64,000 nt of DNA from Oscillospiraceae bacterium (GCA_015068305.1 SVKV01000004.1:1-64000), one strand, 5' to 3'; shown: positions 16,691 to 27,280, numbered from the stretch's first letter. Notes: generated by a model not told the origin, from the letters alone. Made by a program: numbers and translations.

Positions 16691-16720
16691 AGTATAGCAC
16701 AAATTATGGCGGAATTGCAA
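16691..16720 (-). promoter_or_regulatory. Probable promoter of pth-mfd
   Basis: Minus-strand TTGCAA (16715-16720) and TATACT (16691-16696) with an 18-base spacer. Confidence 0.55.
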
Positions 16721-16774
16721 TATCTTTTCCTTGGCGGAAATGGGGATAAAGCGAAATTTTGTTTGCATTCGGTA

Positions 16775-16803
16775 TTGTGTATTTATAAAGAATGTGGTAT
16801 AAT
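16775..16803 (+). promoter_or_regulatory. Promoter of uvrA
   Basis: TTGTGT (16775-16780) and TATAAT (16798-16803) with a 17-base spacer. I found no obvious LexA box (GAAC-N4-GTTC) nearby. Confidence 0.7.
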
Positions 16804-16842
16804 ACATAGAATGAAATTCCCGCATTTTACAGGAGAAACGCT

Positions 16843-19665
16843 ATGAATGATAAGATCGTGATCCGGGGTGCCAGAGAGAATAACCTCAAGAATGTCGACC
16901 TGACCATCCCCAGAGATAAGCTGGTTGTGTTTACCGGCCTGTCCGGTTCCGGCAAGTCCAGCCTTGCCTTTGATACCATTTATGCAGAGGGCCAGCGGCG
17001 GTATGTGGAGAGCCTTTCTTCCTATGCCCGGCAGTTTTTGGGCCAGATGGACAAGCCCGATGTGGATGCCATCGACGGCCTATCCCCGGCCATTTCCATC
17101 GACCAGAAAACCACCTCCAAGAATCCCCGCTCCACGGTGGGAACCGTCACGGAGATTTACGATTATCTGCGTCTTCTGTGGGCAAGAGTGGGCATTCCTC
17201 ACTGCCCCAAATGCGGTAAGGAAATCTCCCGGCAGACCATCGACCAGATCGTGGACCGCATTGAAGCACTGGGGGAGGGAACCCGGTTTATCGTCCTGTC
17301 CCCGGTGGTCCGGGCCAAAAAGGGCGAGCATGTGAAGGTCTTTGAGGATGCCCGCAAGGGGGGCTTTTCCCGTGTCCGGGTGGATGGCATCCTTTACGAT
17401 CTGACCGAAGAAATCAAGCTGGAAAAGAACAAAAAGCACAGCATTGAGCTGGTGGTGGACCGTCTGGTACTGAAAGAGGGCCTGCGCCGCCGTCTGACCG
17501 ATTCCATCGAAACAGCCTGCGCCCACTCCGGGGGGCTTGTGACCATCGAACTGCCCACCACCAAGGAAGAACTGAGTTTTTCTCAGAATTATGCCTGCGA
17601 GGATTGCGGCATCAGCCTGACGGAGCTGGAGCCCCGGATGTTCTCCTTCAACAATCCTGCCGGCGCCTGTCCCAGCTGTACGGGTCTGGGTTTCCGGCTG
17701 GTGGCGGATGTAGATCTGGTGGTGCCGGATAAGAGCAAATCCGTTCTGGACGGAGCCATCCAGGTCACGGGCTGGCAGAATGCCCGGACCGACAGCGTCT
17801 TCCGGATGTATTTCGAGGCTCTGGCCAAGAAGTATCATTTTGATTTGAATACACCCTTCGAACAGCTTTCCGAGGAAGCAAAGGATGTGATCCTCTTTGG
17901 CACCAAGGGGGAGAAGCTCCGGATAACTTACAACCGGGGCTCCGGCTTCGGTGTGCTGGAACAGCCCTTCGAGGGTATTATGAACAATATTTCCCGTCGA
18001 TACCGGGAGACCCAGTCCGACTCTGCCCGGAAGGAACTGGAAGAGTGCATGTCCAGCGCTCCCTGCCCCCAGTGCGGCGGCGACCGGCTTTCCGATATTG
18101 CCCGGGCAGTGACGGTGGGTGGCATCGGCATTATGGATTTCTGCCGGATGAGCATTTCCGACGGCCTGCACTTTATGGAAAACCTCCATTTGGAGGGCAA
18201 CATGGCGGCCATTGCGGAGCAGATCGTCCGGGAGATCGTGTCCCGGCTGAAATTCCTGACGGACGTGGGTCTGAGCTATCTGACCCTCTCCCGGGCGGCA
18301 GGCACCCTCTCCGGCGGCGAAAGCCAGCGGATTCGCCTGGCTACCCAGATCGGATCTTCCCTGATGGGTGTGCTCTATATTCTGGACGAGCCCTCCATCG
18401 GACTGCATCAGCGGGATAACGACAAGCTTCTGGGCACGCTGAAGCACCTGCGGGATATCGGCAACACCCTCATCGTGGTGGAGCATGATGAGGATACCAT
18501 GCGGGCCGCAGATTTTATTGTGGACGTGGGCCCCGGTGCCGGCAGTCACGGCGGTGAGATCGTGGAGGCGGGCACCATGGAGCAGATTATCGCCAACCCC
18601 CGGTCTGTTACCGGTCAGTACCTGTCCGGTGCTAAGAAAATCCCGGTTCCCGCTTCCAGAAGGGCCGGAAACGGAAAATTCCTCACGGTTTCCGGTGCTG
18701 CCGAGAACAATCTGAAGGATGTGGATGTGTCCATCCCTCTGGGAACATTGACCTGCGTCACCGGTGTGTCCGGTTCCGGAAAATCCAGCCTTGTGAACGA
18801 GGTTCTGAATAAGACCCTGCTTGGCAAGCTGAACCATGCCCGGACCCGGCCCGGTCAGTGCCGGTGTGTCTGCGGTATGGAGCATCTGGACAAGGTCATT
18901 GACATCGACCAGAGCCCCATCGGCAGAACGCCCCGCAGTAACCCTGCCACCTATACGGGCCTCTTTAATGACATCCGGGATCTTTTTGCATCCACCAATG
19001 ATGCCAAGATCCGGGGCTACGGTCCCGGCAGATTCTCCTTCAATGTCAAAGGCGGCCGATGCGAAGCCTGCAGCGGCGACGGCCTGGTGAAGATCGAAAT
19101 GCACTTCCTGGCGGATGTTTACGTTCCCTGCGAGGTCTGCCGGGGTGCCCGGTATAACCGGGAAACCCTGGAGGTTCTCTACAAGGGTAAGAATATCTCC
19201 CAGGTTCTGGATATGACTGCGGAAGAGGCGGTGGATTTCTTCGAGAATCTGCCCAAAATCCGCCGCAAGGCTCAGACTATGGTGGAGGTGGGCCTTGGCT
19301 ATGTGAAGCTGGGCCAGTCCAGCACCACCCTCTCCGGCGGCGAGGCCCAGCGGGTGAAGCTGGCCACGGAGCTGGCGCGGTCTTCCACCGGCAAGACCAT
19401 CTATATTCTCGACGAGCCCACCACGGGCCTCCATGCCGCCGATGTCCACAAGCTCATCGAGGTGCTGCAGCAGCTGGTGGATGCGGGCAATACGGTGCTG
19501 GTGATTGAGCACAATCTGGATGTGATCAAGACTGCCGACCACATCATCGACCTGGGACCCGAGGGCGGCGACGGCGGCGGCTATGTGGTGGCTTCCGGTA
19601 CCCCCGAGGAAGTGGCTGCGGTGGAGGGAAGCTATACCGGCCAGTATCTGAAGAATTACCTGTAA
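16843..19665 (+). CDS. uvrA: Excinuclease ABC subunit A
   Basis: UvrA finds DNA lesions and loads UvrB in nucleotide excision repair. The 940-residue protein has two ABC ATPase modules: Walker [15 protein letters not shown] near residue 31 and [14 protein letters not shown] near 645, each with LSGGE signatures and ILDEP Walker B boxes. The zinc modules are visible as CPKCG, CEDCG with CPSCTG, and CEACSGDG with CEVCRG. AGGAGAAA lies before the ATG. uvrA is separated from uvrB by a kinase-like gene and radC, so it is transcribed alone from its own promoter. Confidence 0.97.
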   Translation: MNDKIVIRGARENNLKNVDLTIPRDKLVVFTGLSGSGKSSLAFDTIYAEGQRRYVESLSSYARQFLGQMDKPDVDAIDGLSPAISIDQKTTSKNPRSTVGTVTEIYDYLRLLWARVGIPHCPKCGKEISRQTIDQIVDRIEALGEGTRFIVLSPVVRAKKGEHVKVFEDARKGGFSRVRVDGILYDLTEEIKLEKNKKHSIELVVDRLVLKEGLRRRLTDSIETACAHSGGLVTIELPTTKEELSFSQNYACEDCGISLTELEPRMFSFNNPAGACPSCTGLGFRLVADVDLVVPDKSKSVLDGAIQVTGWQNARTDSVFRMYFEALAKKYHFDLNTPFEQLSEEAKDVILFGTKGEKLRITYNRGSGFGVLEQPFEGIMNNISRRYRETQSDSARKELEECMSSAPCPQCGGDRLSDIARAVTVGGIGIMDFCRMSISDGLHFMENLHLEGNMAAIAEQIVREIVSRLKFLTDVGLSYLTLSRAAGTLSGGESQRIRLATQIGSSLMGVLYILDEPSIGLHQRDNDKLLGTLKHLRDIGNTLIVVEHDEDTMRAADFIVDVGPGAGSHGGEIVEAGTMEQIIANPRSVTGQYLSGAKKIPVPASRRAGNGKFLTVSGAAENNLKDVDVSIPLGTLTCVTGVSGSGKSSLVNEVLNKTLLGKLNHARTRPGQCRCVCGMEHLDKVIDIDQSPIGRTPRSNPATYTGLFNDIRDLFASTNDAKIRGYGPGRFSFNVKGGRCEACSGDGLVKIEMHFLADVYVPCEVCRGARYNRETLEVLYKGKNISQVLDMTAEEAVDFFENLPKIRRKAQTMVEVGLGYVKLGQSSTTLSGGEAQRVKLATELARSSTGKTIYILDEPTTGLHAADVHKLIEVLQQLVDAGNTVLVIEHNLDVIKTADHIIDLGPEGGDGGGYVVASGTPEEVAAVEGSYTGQYLKNYL

Positions 19666-19673
19666 AAAAGAAT

Positions 19674-19699
19674 CAGCGCACCGCGAGTGCGGTGCGCTG
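19674..19699. terminator. Stem-loop between convergent uvrA and the kinase-like gene
   Basis: CAGCGCACCGC pairs with GCGGTGCGCTG around GAGT. An A run precedes it on the plus strand, which gives a T run on the minus strand, so it mainly serves the minus-strand gene. Confidence 0.8.
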
Positions 19700-19706
19700 A
19701 GATGAA

Positions 19707-20792
19707 TCAATTGATTTTGCTGGAGTCATAGAGTTCTGCCGGCAAAACATCCGAAAGCTCCAGCAGGCCGTGGTCCCGTTCTCCGGCGTAGTCCACCTTC
19801 AGAATGGGAGAGCGGACCTGGTTGGCAGAACCGGGCCGGACGGACAGGGTCATGGTGATCCGGGTGCCCCGGTCCTGGGGATGATCCACCAGAACGGTGC
19901 CCCCGTGCCGGGCAGCGGCGGAGCGGACAATCACGAAGCCCAGACCGATGCCGTACCGTCCGTCCTCCACGCCGGGTTCCCGGGTGTACCGGGAGAACAG
20001 GGTGCTGCGCAGCTCCTCCGGGATGCCGGAACCGTTATCCTGGATGCTCAGACAGAGCTTTTTGCCCCGGCGGAGAAGATTTGCCTCAATGGTGCCCCCG
20101 GCGGGTGTAAACTTGATGGCATTGGAGATCATATTCAGTACTGCCCGTTCCAGCAGTTCTTCATTGGCCAGACCGTAGACGGCCTCGGAAATACCCTCAA
20201 AATTCAGATGAAGTCCGGCCTGGTCCACCAGAGCGGCTGCTTTCTTAAAGATCTCTTCCAGCAGGGCGCTGATGTTCTTGATCTCCATGGGAACGGAATC
20301 TGCGGCGGCGTAGCGGCCTGCATCGGACATGTTGCTGATCAGCCGCAGCATCTGAAACAGGCCCCTGTTGATCCGGGCCACCTGTTCTCCGGTTCTGGGG
20401 TCATCCCCATGGCCGGCAGCAGGAAACAGATGATCTGCGCTGATCATGATGCTGGCCAGCGGCTCCCGAAGCTCCCGTGCGGCCAGCGCCATGGCCTGGA
20501 GCTCATAATTCTCCACATCCTGCTCCAGCCGGAACAGATCGAATCCGCATTTGCGGATCACGGAAAAACCCAGCTCCATGCCGCTGACCTCCAGGGTCAG
20601 ATACAGGCAGCCATCGGAGAATTCTTCATATTCTTCGCTGCCGTTTTTGATCAGCCCGGAAACCAAAGTATCGGGCTCAATCATGCGCTGCCGGGCGGCG
20701 GTATTTACTTTGACGATGATGCCTTCTTTGACACAGAAGGCCGGATGATGCAGAAGATCAACCATCTCCATCGCATCGGTCATATGATCCAT
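19707..20792 (-). CDS. Soluble histidine-kinase-like ATPase lacking the phospho-accepting His
   Basis: The 361-residue protein has no membrane segment. Residues 1-95 resemble a small PAS-like sensor (HHPAFCVKEGIIVKVN). Next comes a dimerisation helix pair, then an intact HATPase domain: N box ERAVLNMISNAIKF (around 215-228), G1 DNGSGIP (252-258) and G2 GIGLGF (281-286). In the H box, where kinases have H-E-L-R-x-P-L, this protein reads R-E-L-R-E-P-L, so Arg106 replaces the His. It should bind ATP but cannot autophosphorylate at the usual site. No response regulator gene is adjacent. The start at 20792 follows AGGAGG by six bases. It may act as a protein-protein signalling ATPase or be decaying. 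Confidence 0.8.
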   Translation of the reverse strand: MDHMTDAMEMVDLLHHPAFCVKEGIIVKVNTAARQRMIEPDTLVSGLIKNGSEEYEEFSDGCLYLTLEVSGMELGFSVIRKCGFDLFRLEQDVENYELQAMALAARELREPLASIMISADHLFPAAGHGDDPRTGEQVARINRGLFQMLRLISNMSDAGRYAAADSVPMEIKNISALLEEIFKKAAALVDQAGLHLNFEGISEAVYGLANEELLERAVLNMISNAIKFTPAGGTIEANLLRRGKKLCLSIQDNGSGIPEELRSTLFSRYTREPGVEDGRYGIGLGFVIVRSAAARHGGTVLVDHPQDRGTRITMTLSVRPGSANQVRSPILKVDYAGERDHGLLELSDVLPAELYDSSKIN

Positions 20793-20874
20793 GACGATCC
20801 TCCTCATGGGGCTATCTTGTGCAAATCGGAAGAAATGTTGCGCAGATTTCCTCGACGAGATTTTACATATCCTT

Positions 20875-20903
20875 ATTCTACCGAAAAACGAGAAAAATAG
20901 CAA
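20875..20903 (-). promoter_or_regulatory. Probable promoter of the kinase-like gene
   Basis: Minus-strand TTGCTA (20898-20903) and TAGAAT (20875-20880) with a 17-base spacer. Confidence 0.6.
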
Positions 20904-20930
20904 GGGCAAACAAGTATTGAGGTGAAAAAT

Positions 20931-21629
20931 ATGTCGATTCATGCAGGACACCGCCAGCGGCTGAAGGAACGTTTTCTGAAAGACGGACTGGATCATTTTG
21001 AAGAGCACCAGGTCCTGGAACTGCTTCTCTTTTACGGAATTCCCCAGCGGGACACCAACGAAATTGCCCATGAGCTGATCCGGAAATTCGGCTCTCTGTC
21101 CAAAGTTCTGGAAGCAACACCGGAGGAACTGTGTGAAGTGAAATATGTGGGTGACAATGTGACCACCCTGTTTCAGCTGATCACCGCCGTGGCCCGATAT
21201 TATCAGGTCAACTGCGCCATGCGGGAGGTGATCCTGCCCACCATCGATGCCTGCGGCAAATACCTGGTGCCCTATTTCTATGAACGGCAGAATGAAACGG
21301 TATATCTGCTGTGCTTGGATGCCAAGTGCAAGGTGCTCTGCTGTGAGAAGGTGGGGGAGGGCGGTGTCAATTCCGCCGGTGTGCCCATTCGCAAAATCGT
21401 GGAGCTGGCCCTGAAGAATAATGCCACCTCGGCCATTCTGGCCCACAACCATCCCAGCGGTCTTGCAATTCCCTCCGGTGAGGATATCCAGACCACCCGC
21501 CGGGTGGCGCTGGCGCTGGATGCTGTGGAGATCGGACTGGTGGATCACATCATTGTGGCAGATAACGACTGGGTATCTCTGAGTCAGTCCGGCCTGTACC
21601 GGCAGGGAGAATGCCGGATTCTGGGATAA
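20931..21629 (+). CDS. radC: RadC-like JAB domain protein
   Basis: The 232-residue protein has an N-terminal helix-hairpin-helix region (about 1-90, [20 protein letters not shown]) and a C-terminal JAB/MPN metalloprotease-like domain (about 105-225). The zinc motif is complete: HNHPSG at 172-177 with downstream Asp in the SGED segment. The historical link of RadC to DNA repair is disputed, and the reaction is unknown. ATG at 20931 is chosen over an earlier GTG because GAGGTG lies at the right distance. uvrB follows after 14 bases, so the two are co-transcribed. Confidence 0.92.
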   Translation: MSIHAGHRQRLKERFLKDGLDHFEEHQVLELLLFYGIPQRDTNEIAHELIRKFGSLSKVLEATPEELCEVKYVGDNVTTLFQLITAVARYYQVNCAMREVILPTIDACGKYLVPYFYERQNETVYLLCLDAKCKVLCCEKVGEGGVNSAGVPIRKIVELALKNNATSAILAHNHPSGLAIPSGEDIQTTRRVALALDAVEIGLVDHIIVADNDWVSLSQSGLYRQGECRILG

Positions 21630-21643
21630 CGGGAGGGAATACT

Positions 21644-23611
21644 ATGGACAAATTCAAACTGGTATCCGAATACCGCCCCTCCGGTGACCAGCCGGAGGCC
21701 ATCGCCGGCCTTGTCAACGGTGTCAACTGGGGCCTGCGGGAGCAGACCTTGCTGGGTGTCACCGGTTCCGGCAAAACCTTTACCATGGCCTCGGTCATCG
21801 AAAAGCTGAACCGGCCCACGCTGGTGCTGGCCCACAACAAAACGCTGGCGGCCCAGCTTTGCTCTGAATTCCGGGAATTCTTCCCGGACAATGCGGTGGA
21901 GTATTTTATTTCCTATTACGACTACTATCAGCCGGAGGCCTATATTGCCCATACGGACACCTACATTGAAAAGGATGCCTCCGTCAATGAGGAAATCGAC
22001 CGCCTGCGTCACTCTGCCACTTCGGCGCTTTTTGAGCGGCGTGATGTGATCGTGGTGTCCTCTGTCAGCTGTTTGTATGGCCTGGGCGACCCCATTGACT
22101 ACAAAAGCATGGTGATTTCCCTCCGGGTGGGTAACGAATATCCTCTGGATGACATCCTGCGCAAATTGGCGGAAATCCGCTATGAGCGCAATGACCTGGA
22201 TTTCTCCCGTAATAAATTCCGGGTCCGGGGCGATACCCTGGAAATCTACCCTGCCTATTGGTCCGGCCGGGCCATCCGGGTGGAGTTCTTTGGTGACGAA
22301 ATCGACCGGATCAGTGAAATCAACGCAGTTTCCGGCATGGCAGAGCGGTATGTTGACCATGTGGCCATTTATCCCGCCTCCCACTATGTGGCATCCAGGG
22401 AGAAGCTCCACCGGGCGATGCTGGAGATTCAGAAGGAGTGCGACGACCAGGTTGCCTGGTTCCGGGCCCATGACAAGCTGATCGAAGCCCAGCGGATCGC
22501 CCAGCGGACGGCCTATGATCTGGAAATGCTGACGGAGATCGGCTTCTGCAACGGCATCGAAAACTACTCCCGGGTGATCCAGGGACGGGCTCCCGGCACA
22601 CCGCCCACGACTCTGCTGGACTATTTTCCCGATGATTTTCTCATGTTTATTGATGAAAGCCATGTGACGTTGCCCCAGACCCGGGCCATGTATGCCGGCG
22701 ACCGGAGCCGAAAGGATTCTCTTGTGAACTATGGCTTCCGTCTGCCCTCGGCCTATGATAACCGCCCCCTGAATTTCAAGGAGTTTGACGAAAAGATCAA
22801 TCAGGTGATCTATGTATCCGCAACTCCCGCTGAGTATGAGCGGACCCGGTCCGGCCAGACGGTGGAGCAGGTGATCCGGCCCACGGGCCTTCTGGATCCC
22901 GAGGTGGAAGTCCGTCCAATTGACGGCCAGATCGACGACCTGATCGGCGAGATCAATGCCCGGACTGCCAGAAACGAGCGGGTGCTGGTAACCACCCTGA
23001 CCAAGAAAATGGCAGAGGATCTGACGGTTTATCTTCAGAAAGCGGGTATCAAGGTCCGGTATATGCACTCGGACATCGGTGCCATGGAGCGAATTGAGAT
23101 CATCCGGGATCTGCGGATGGCGAAATTTGATGTGCTGGTGGGCATTAATCTGCTCCGGGAGGGCCTGGACCTGCCGGAGGTGAGTCTGGTGGCCATCCTG
23201 GATGCGGATAAGGAGGGCTTCCTCCGGTCGGAGACCAGTCTGATCCAGACCATCGGCCGCGCTGCAAGAAATGCCGACGGCAAGGTGATCATGTATGCGG
23301 ACAATGTGACTGCCTCCATGCGCTCTGCCATCGATGAAACCGCCCGCCGGCGGGAAATCCAGGATGCCTACAACAAGGCCCACGGCATCGTGCCCAGGAC
23401 GGTCATCAAGTCGGTGCGGGATCTGATTGAGATATCTTCTCCCACCGCCGAGCGGAAGGGCAAGTCCGGCATCAAGATGACGAAGGCTGAGAAGGAAAAG
23501 GAAATTGCCCGTCTGGAAAAGCAGATGAGAGAAGCTGCCCGGATGATGGAATACGAGTACGCCGCTGTTCTGAGAGATCAGATCATCGAACTCCGCGGAA
23601 ACGGATTATAA
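21644..23611 (+). CDS. uvrB: Excinuclease ABC subunit B
   Basis: UvrB takes the damaged strand from UvrA, verifies the lesion and recruits UvrC. The 655-residue protein has Walker A GVTGSGKT (around residue 38), the beta-hairpin region [11 protein letters not shown], the box DESH ([11 protein letters not shown]), helicase motifs ending in QTIGRAARN, and a C-terminal UVR domain ([22 protein letters not shown]) for UvrC contact. ATG at 21644 follows GGGAGGG. It is the second gene of radC-uvrB and ends at a strong terminator. Confidence 0.97.
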   Translation: MDKFKLVSEYRPSGDQPEAIAGLVNGVNWGLREQTLLGVTGSGKTFTMASVIEKLNRPTLVLAHNKTLAAQLCSEFREFFPDNAVEYFISYYDYYQPEAYIAHTDTYIEKDASVNEEIDRLRHSATSALFERRDVIVVSSVSCLYGLGDPIDYKSMVISLRVGNEYPLDDILRKLAEIRYERNDLDFSRNKFRVRGDTLEIYPAYWSGRAIRVEFFGDEIDRISEINAVSGMAERYVDHVAIYPASHYVASREKLHRAMLEIQKECDDQVAWFRAHDKLIEAQRIAQRTAYDLEMLTEIGFCNGIENYSRVIQGRAPGTPPTTLLDYFPDDFLMFIDESHVTLPQTRAMYAGDRSRKDSLVNYGFRLPSAYDNRPLNFKEFDEKINQVIYVSATPAEYERTRSGQTVEQVIRPTGLLDPEVEVRPIDGQIDDLIGEINARTARNERVLVTTLTKKMAEDLTVYLQKAGIKVRYMHSDIGAMERIEIIRDLRMAKFDVLVGINLLREGLDLPEVSLVAILDADKEGFLRSETSLIQTIGRAARNADGKVIMYADNVTASMRSAIDETARRREIQDAYNKAHGIVPRTVIKSVRDLIEISSPTAERKGKSGIKMTKAEKEKEIARLEKQMREAARMMEYEYAAVLRDQIIELRGNGL

Positions 23612-23614
23612 GAC

Positions 23615-23645
23615 AAATCCCCGACTCGCAAGAGTCGGGGATTTG
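23615..23645. terminator. Bidirectional terminator after uvrB
   Basis: AAATCCCCGACTC pairs with GAGTCGGGGATTT around GCAA. It serves uvrB on plus and the LTA-synthase-like gene on minus. Confidence 0.88.
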
Positions 23646-23646
23646 C

Positions 23647-25173
23647 CTAGTTCCAGAAGTTTTCTTCGTAATAGTCAGAGGATTTTCCGAGTTCGTCGTT
23701 GAGAACTTCAAAGCCGTATTTTTCGCAGAGGGTGACCTGACCGGAGAATAGGTTGGTGCCGAGACCCAGCCGGTTTCCTTCAATGGTGCAGCCGATGCTT
23801 GCCAGAGTGGTGGGGAACAGGTCGATGGCAGCCCAATGGCGGCCTGTTTTCCGCATCGCTTTTGCAGCCGGATTAATGAAGCAGTTATAGATCATGCGCT
23901 GATAATCTTCGTCCACCATCCGTTCAAAATAGCCGTTGTCCATGGATTCATGGTCGCCGACGATGATGACGGTGGTGTTTTCATAGAAGGGCTGGGCCTG
24001 GATCCACTCCACAAAGTCAGCAACCTGGCGGCTGGAGCAGGAAATGGACTGGTCGTAGGTTTCACCGCTGACACTTTCCTCGCAAAGCTCGCATTGATAG
24101 CCGCCCACATGGTGGGTATCCACCGTGAGCATGGTGAAGGCGAAAGGTTCTGCGTTTTTGGAAAGGGTGTTAATTTTCTGCTTCGCATATTCAAACAGGT
24201 GCAGATCCTCCATGCCCCACCAGACGAAATAATCCTTAGGGATGATGCCGTCTTTCCGGGCGGTATAAATATCCAGAATCTCATCCATATCATGCTGGGA
24301 GAAGTAGGCGTCCCGGCCCCCAAAGCGGATGTCGGAACCCACCATCAATGCCTGGGTGTAGCCTGCATCGTGAAGAATATTGGTCAGCGTGGTGACACCG
24401 GGCAGGAATGCTTCGCCCTGGGTGCCGTACTTGTTCACATCCTCCGTGGGGGTCTTCAGCGGAATACCGGCGGTCTGGGCGACCATGGAGCCCACGGTCC
24501 AGGTGGCACCGGCGGTGGTGTGGTAGCCGCCCACAGAGGCTTTGCTGTTCGAAAAACACAGATTTTCCGCCGCCAGATCATAAAGCTCCGGAATCAGATT
24601 TTCTTCCATGGCACCGCCCAGTTCCTTCGACAGGTAGGAGGTTTCCATGGATTCGAGCATAATGTAAATCAGATTCCGCTTTTTTTCCGGGAATGTGATT
24701 TTGACCGAATCGGGATCAGCATAATAGGTTTCGTAAAGCGGGGAGTCGGACAACTGGTCGGCAATGTAATCAGCCAGCTCGCAGTCGAAGGCGGCGATGC
24801 ACAGCAAAATCAGCGCCAGCAAAATGCACAGCAGAACAGGTCCTGTCAGCCTGCGCTGACCTCCTTCGTATTTGCCCTGCTTTTTCCGGGGGCGGAAGAA
24901 GGCCAGATAAATCACCAGCGCCGTTGATACCGCGCAGGGGAGAAGGGCCTTCAGAAGATAGCTCACCAGAAGCTCCGGCTCCACGCCGCCGAGACTGGAA
25001 TTCAGGGTATAAAGAATGGAATCAAAACCGATTCGGCCATAGACACTGACAAACCATCTGGCCGAGAAAAAACCCAGGAAAGCCGCAAAAAGCACCGCAG
25101 AGCAAAGGCTGATGGCACAGATACGGCCCTTCCGGGAAGCAGAAACAGCTGGGACCATGGGAAATCGCCTCAT
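23647..25173 (-). CDS. LTA-synthase/phosphoglycerol-transferase-like membrane protein
   Basis: The 508-residue protein has three hydrophobic segments in the first 155 residues, then an external alkaline-phosphatase-superfamily sulfatase domain. Visible metal and nucleophile sites are LIYIMLESMETSYLS (Glu ligand), SVGGYHTTAGATW (probable Thr nucleophile), DTHHVGGY, and IIVGDHESMDNG (Asp-His ligands). The family moves glycerol-phosphate or phosphoethanolamine groups onto envelope polymers; the substrate here is unknown. Fewer helices precede the domain than the five of LtaS. The first ATG (25173) has no clear ribosome site. The ATG at 25158 has GAGGCG seven bases upstream and may be the true start. 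Confidence 0.85.
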   Translation of the reverse strand: MRRFPMVPAVSASRKGRICAISLCSAVLFAAFLGFFSARWFVSVYGRIGFDSILYTLNSSLGGVEPELLVSYLLKALLPCAVSTALVIYLAFFRPRKKQGKYEGGQRRLTGPVLLCILLALILLCIAAFDCELADYIADQLSDSPLYETYYADPDSVKITFPEKKRNLIYIMLESMETSYLSKELGGAMEENLIPELYDLAAENLCFSNSKASVGGYHTTAGATWTVGSMVAQTAGIPLKTPTEDVNKYGTQGEAFLPGVTTLTNILHDAGYTQALMVGSDIRFGGRDAYFSQHDMDEILDIYTARKDGIIPKDYFVWWGMEDLHLFEYAKQKINTLSKNAEPFAFTMLTVDTHHVGGYQCELCEESVSGETYDQSISCSSRQVADFVEWIQAQPFYENTTVIIVGDHESMDNGYFERMVDEDYQRMIYNCFINPAAKAMRKTGRHWAAIDLFPTTLASIGCTIEGNRLGLGTNLFSGQVTLCEKYGFEVLNDELGKSSDYYEENFWN

Positions 25174-25208
25174 GTAAACAAATTGGATATGAAATCATAT
25201 CAGCAATT

Positions 25209-25237
25209 ATTCTATCAGATAATAAATGATGAATCAA
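25209..25237 (-). promoter_or_regulatory. Probable promoter of the LTA-synthase-like gene
   Basis: Minus-strand TTGATT (25232-25237) and TAGAAT (25209-25214) with a 17-base spacer. Confidence 0.65.
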
Positions 25238-25259
25238 ATTAAGTTTTCGTTAAAAGTAA

Positions 25260-25285
25260 GGTGCGCCGGAACAATCCGGCGCACC
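25260..25285 (-). terminator. Terminator of the deacetylase-like gene
   Basis: GGTGCGCCGGA pairs with TCCGGCGCACC around a four-base loop. On the minus strand it is followed by TTACTTTT. Confidence 0.75.
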
Positions 25286-25292
25286 GAAAATA

Positions 25293-27194
25293 TTAACCCT
25301 GAGGAACGTTGCCGCGCTGGCTGTTCAGAACAGCCTTGGCATCGAAGTAGTTGGTATACATGGTGGGGGTATGTGCCATGTACTGGCCGGTGACCATGAT
25401 ACGCTTCTGGCGGACATAGGAGGAAGTCACATCTGCGGAGGGGTTGGTGCCGTTGCCGATGAAGTAACGGAAGCCGGCCTCGGACAGGACGTTATACTTG
25501 CCGCCGGTGTAGGCGCCGGTAGCGCTGATGTCGCTGGACTTGGCGTAAACGATGGTATCCAGAGTGCCAACCACAGGCATGATCTCCATCTTCCAGGAGG
25601 CGATGTCTGCCTGAATCTCGGAAGCGCTCTTCTTGCCGTAGTCAATGTTGCCGTAGGTGTAGCAGGCAATCTCATAGCCCTTGTCTCTCAGTGCGGCTAC
25701 GATCTTCTTGGCGCCTTCCACCTGCTGGTTGTAGTAGTCCTCACCCTTGGAATTCTTCACGCCGGAGTTGATCCGGTAGCCGAAGATGCCTTCATCACCG
25801 GTAACAGCCAGGGTAGCACGGGCACCCTGGTAGGAGAAGTCGGGATGCTCCTCGATGAACTTTTCCAGGATGGGAACCAGATCGTAATCACCCTTGACGG
25901 TCTCGCCGGAGGCATTGACGATCTCGGCCTGGATCTTGCCGGTCAGATCATCTTCCACCAGACGGAAGGCAAAGCCTGCGCCGTCCTTGTCGGGGGTGCC
26001 GTCGCCGTTGCCGTCGATCATGTAGTTATAGTAGTTGACCATGGTCTGGGTGATCATCACAGGCCGCTTGCCATCGGGCAGAAGCACGGGCTTTGCGGAG
26101 TAGGTGACGGTGTCGCCGGTGACGGTTTCTGCAACGCAGTGCTCCATTTCCACCAGGACATAGCCGTTGTCATAGAGCTGGTTCAGAATCTTCTGGAACT
26201 CATCCACCGTAACAAAATTCTTGTTATAGGAGTTGCCCCACTTCTGATCGGTGAAGGCCCGGGAGGGGTCTGCGATCAGCATATGGAAGGACAGATTGGG
26301 AATCATGCCGGGATCGTTGTACTCGATCAGAGAACTGATGGTCTGCTTGTACTCGGAAAGCCGCATGGTGATCTCGGTGTGCTCGGTGATGTTGCCGCTG
26401 TAGGTGTTCAGCTTGGCAATGGCAGCCTCGTAATTGTAGCCGGCAGCCAGCAGGGCAGCCTCATCCAGAATCTCCTGTGCCTCCAGAGCCAGACGCTGCT
26501 CTTCGTTCATCTTGGATTCGGAAGCGTTCTGCTTATCCTTGTTGTTGCGGATGCTGGTGGAGATGGCCCGGGTAGCGGAGCCGACCACAAAGAACACAAT
26601 CAGAACAGCGGCGATGCCGATGATGATCAGCGGCAGGGTCTCATTCTTGAACTGGCGCATCTTGCTGACAGGCTTTCTCCGGGGTGCGCCTTCAGCAGCG
26701 GGCTTGGGCTCTTCCGGCTGGGGAGCGGGACGCTGCTTCAGGGGATTCCAGCGCTCCTTGGCGGGCTTTCTGCGTTCCCGGCGCTTGGGAGCGGCAGGCT
26801 CCTCTACCGGTGCAGGCTCAGCATCTTCGGGGATCTGTGTAAATTCCTCATCAGCCAGATCATCCACAACCGGCAGATCGTCCTCTTCCATCAGCTGCTC
26901 GATGGAGGGTTCCTCCATTTCGGGCTCCTGCTCGAAAATCAGATCGATCTCGGGCTCCTCGGGGGCCACATCGGGCTCTGCGGGTGCTTCCTCCAGCGGG
27001 AATTCCTCGGGGCCGTAATCAAAGTCATTTTCATATTCCGCATGGAACAGTTCTGCTTCCTCTGCAAAATCGGACTCCAGAATTGCTCTCAGGTCAAAAT
27101 CTTCCTGTGCGTTATTTTCAGGCTCTTCCTTGGGAAGTTCAAAGCCATATTCCTTTTCAAAATCGAAATCCAGGTCGAATTCGTTCGCATTCAT
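25293..27194 (-). CDS. Membrane-anchored polysaccharide-deacetylase-like protein with altered active site
   Basis: The 633-residue protein has an acidic, Pro-rich cytoplasmic region (1-135), a basic patch, one transmembrane helix (about 187-206) and a large external domain. The latter part resembles a clostridial NodB-like deacetylase family: FHMLIADPSRAF, FVTVDEFQKILNQLYDNGY, FIEEHPDFSYQGARATLAVT and YEIACYTYGN. In relatives I recall, the segment before NYY carries the catalytic Asp pair (DDVNYY). Here it reads TQTMVNYY (near residue 378), so the Asp pair appears lost. A Ca-loop-like stretch DGNGDGTPDKDG follows. The start at 27194 follows AAAGGTGG; an in-frame GTG at 27206 falls inside that site. 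Function is probably binding or scaffolding in the wall. Confidence 0.72.
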   Translation of the reverse strand: MNANEFDLDFDFEKEYGFELPKEEPENNAQEDFDLRAILESDFAEEAELFHAEYENDFDYGPEEFPLEEAPAEPDVAPEEPEIDLIFEQEPEMEEPSIEQLMEEDDLPVVDDLADEEFTQIPEDAEPAPVEEPAAPKRRERRKPAKERWNPLKQRPAPQPEEPKPAAEGAPRRKPVSKMRQFKNETLPLIIIGIAAVLIVFFVVGSATRAISTSIRNNKDKQNASESKMNEEQRLALEAQEILDEAALLAAGYNYEAAIAKLNTYSGNITEHTEITMRLSEYKQTISSLIEYNDPGMIPNLSFHMLIADPSRAFTDQKWGNSYNKNFVTVDEFQKILNQLYDNGYVLVEMEHCVAETVTGDTVTYSAKPVLLPDGKRPVMITQTMVNYYNYMIDGNGDGTPDKDGAGFAFRLVEDDLTGKIQAEIVNASGETVKGDYDLVPILEKFIEEHPDFSYQGARATLAVTGDEGIFGYRINSGVKNSKGEDYYNQQVEGAKKIVAALRDKGYEIACYTYGNIDYGKKSASEIQADIASWKMEIMPVVGTLDTIVYAKSSDISATGAYTGGKYNVLSEAGFRYFIGNGTNPSADVTSSYVRQKRIMVTGQYMAHTPTMYTNYFDAKAVLNSQRGNVPQG

Positions 27195-27227
27195 ATACTT
27201 TCCCACCTTTATGGTAAACTCAAAGTT

Positions 27228-27256
27228 ATTATACTGTTACTTCTCACAAAAAGCAA
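27228..27256 (-). promoter_or_regulatory. Probable promoter of the deacetylase-like gene
   Basis: Minus-strand TTGCTT (27251-27256) and TATAAT (27228-27233) with a 17-base spacer. Confidence 0.75.
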
Positions 27257-27280
27257 GTGGATTCGGCAGAAAAGAAAGGA

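Noticed and set aside
16637-16842. LexA/SOS box before uvrA
   Set aside because: I could not find a convincing GAAC-N4-GTTC palindrome near the promoter.
17080-19710. Long open frame of 876 codons antisense to uvrA
   Set aside because: Same shadow composition; uvrA on the other strand is unambiguous.
20793-21548. Extension of the kinase-like frame upstream on the minus strand
   Set aside because: The frame is open but overlaps radC in antisense. A good ribosome site and ATG at 20792 define the start.
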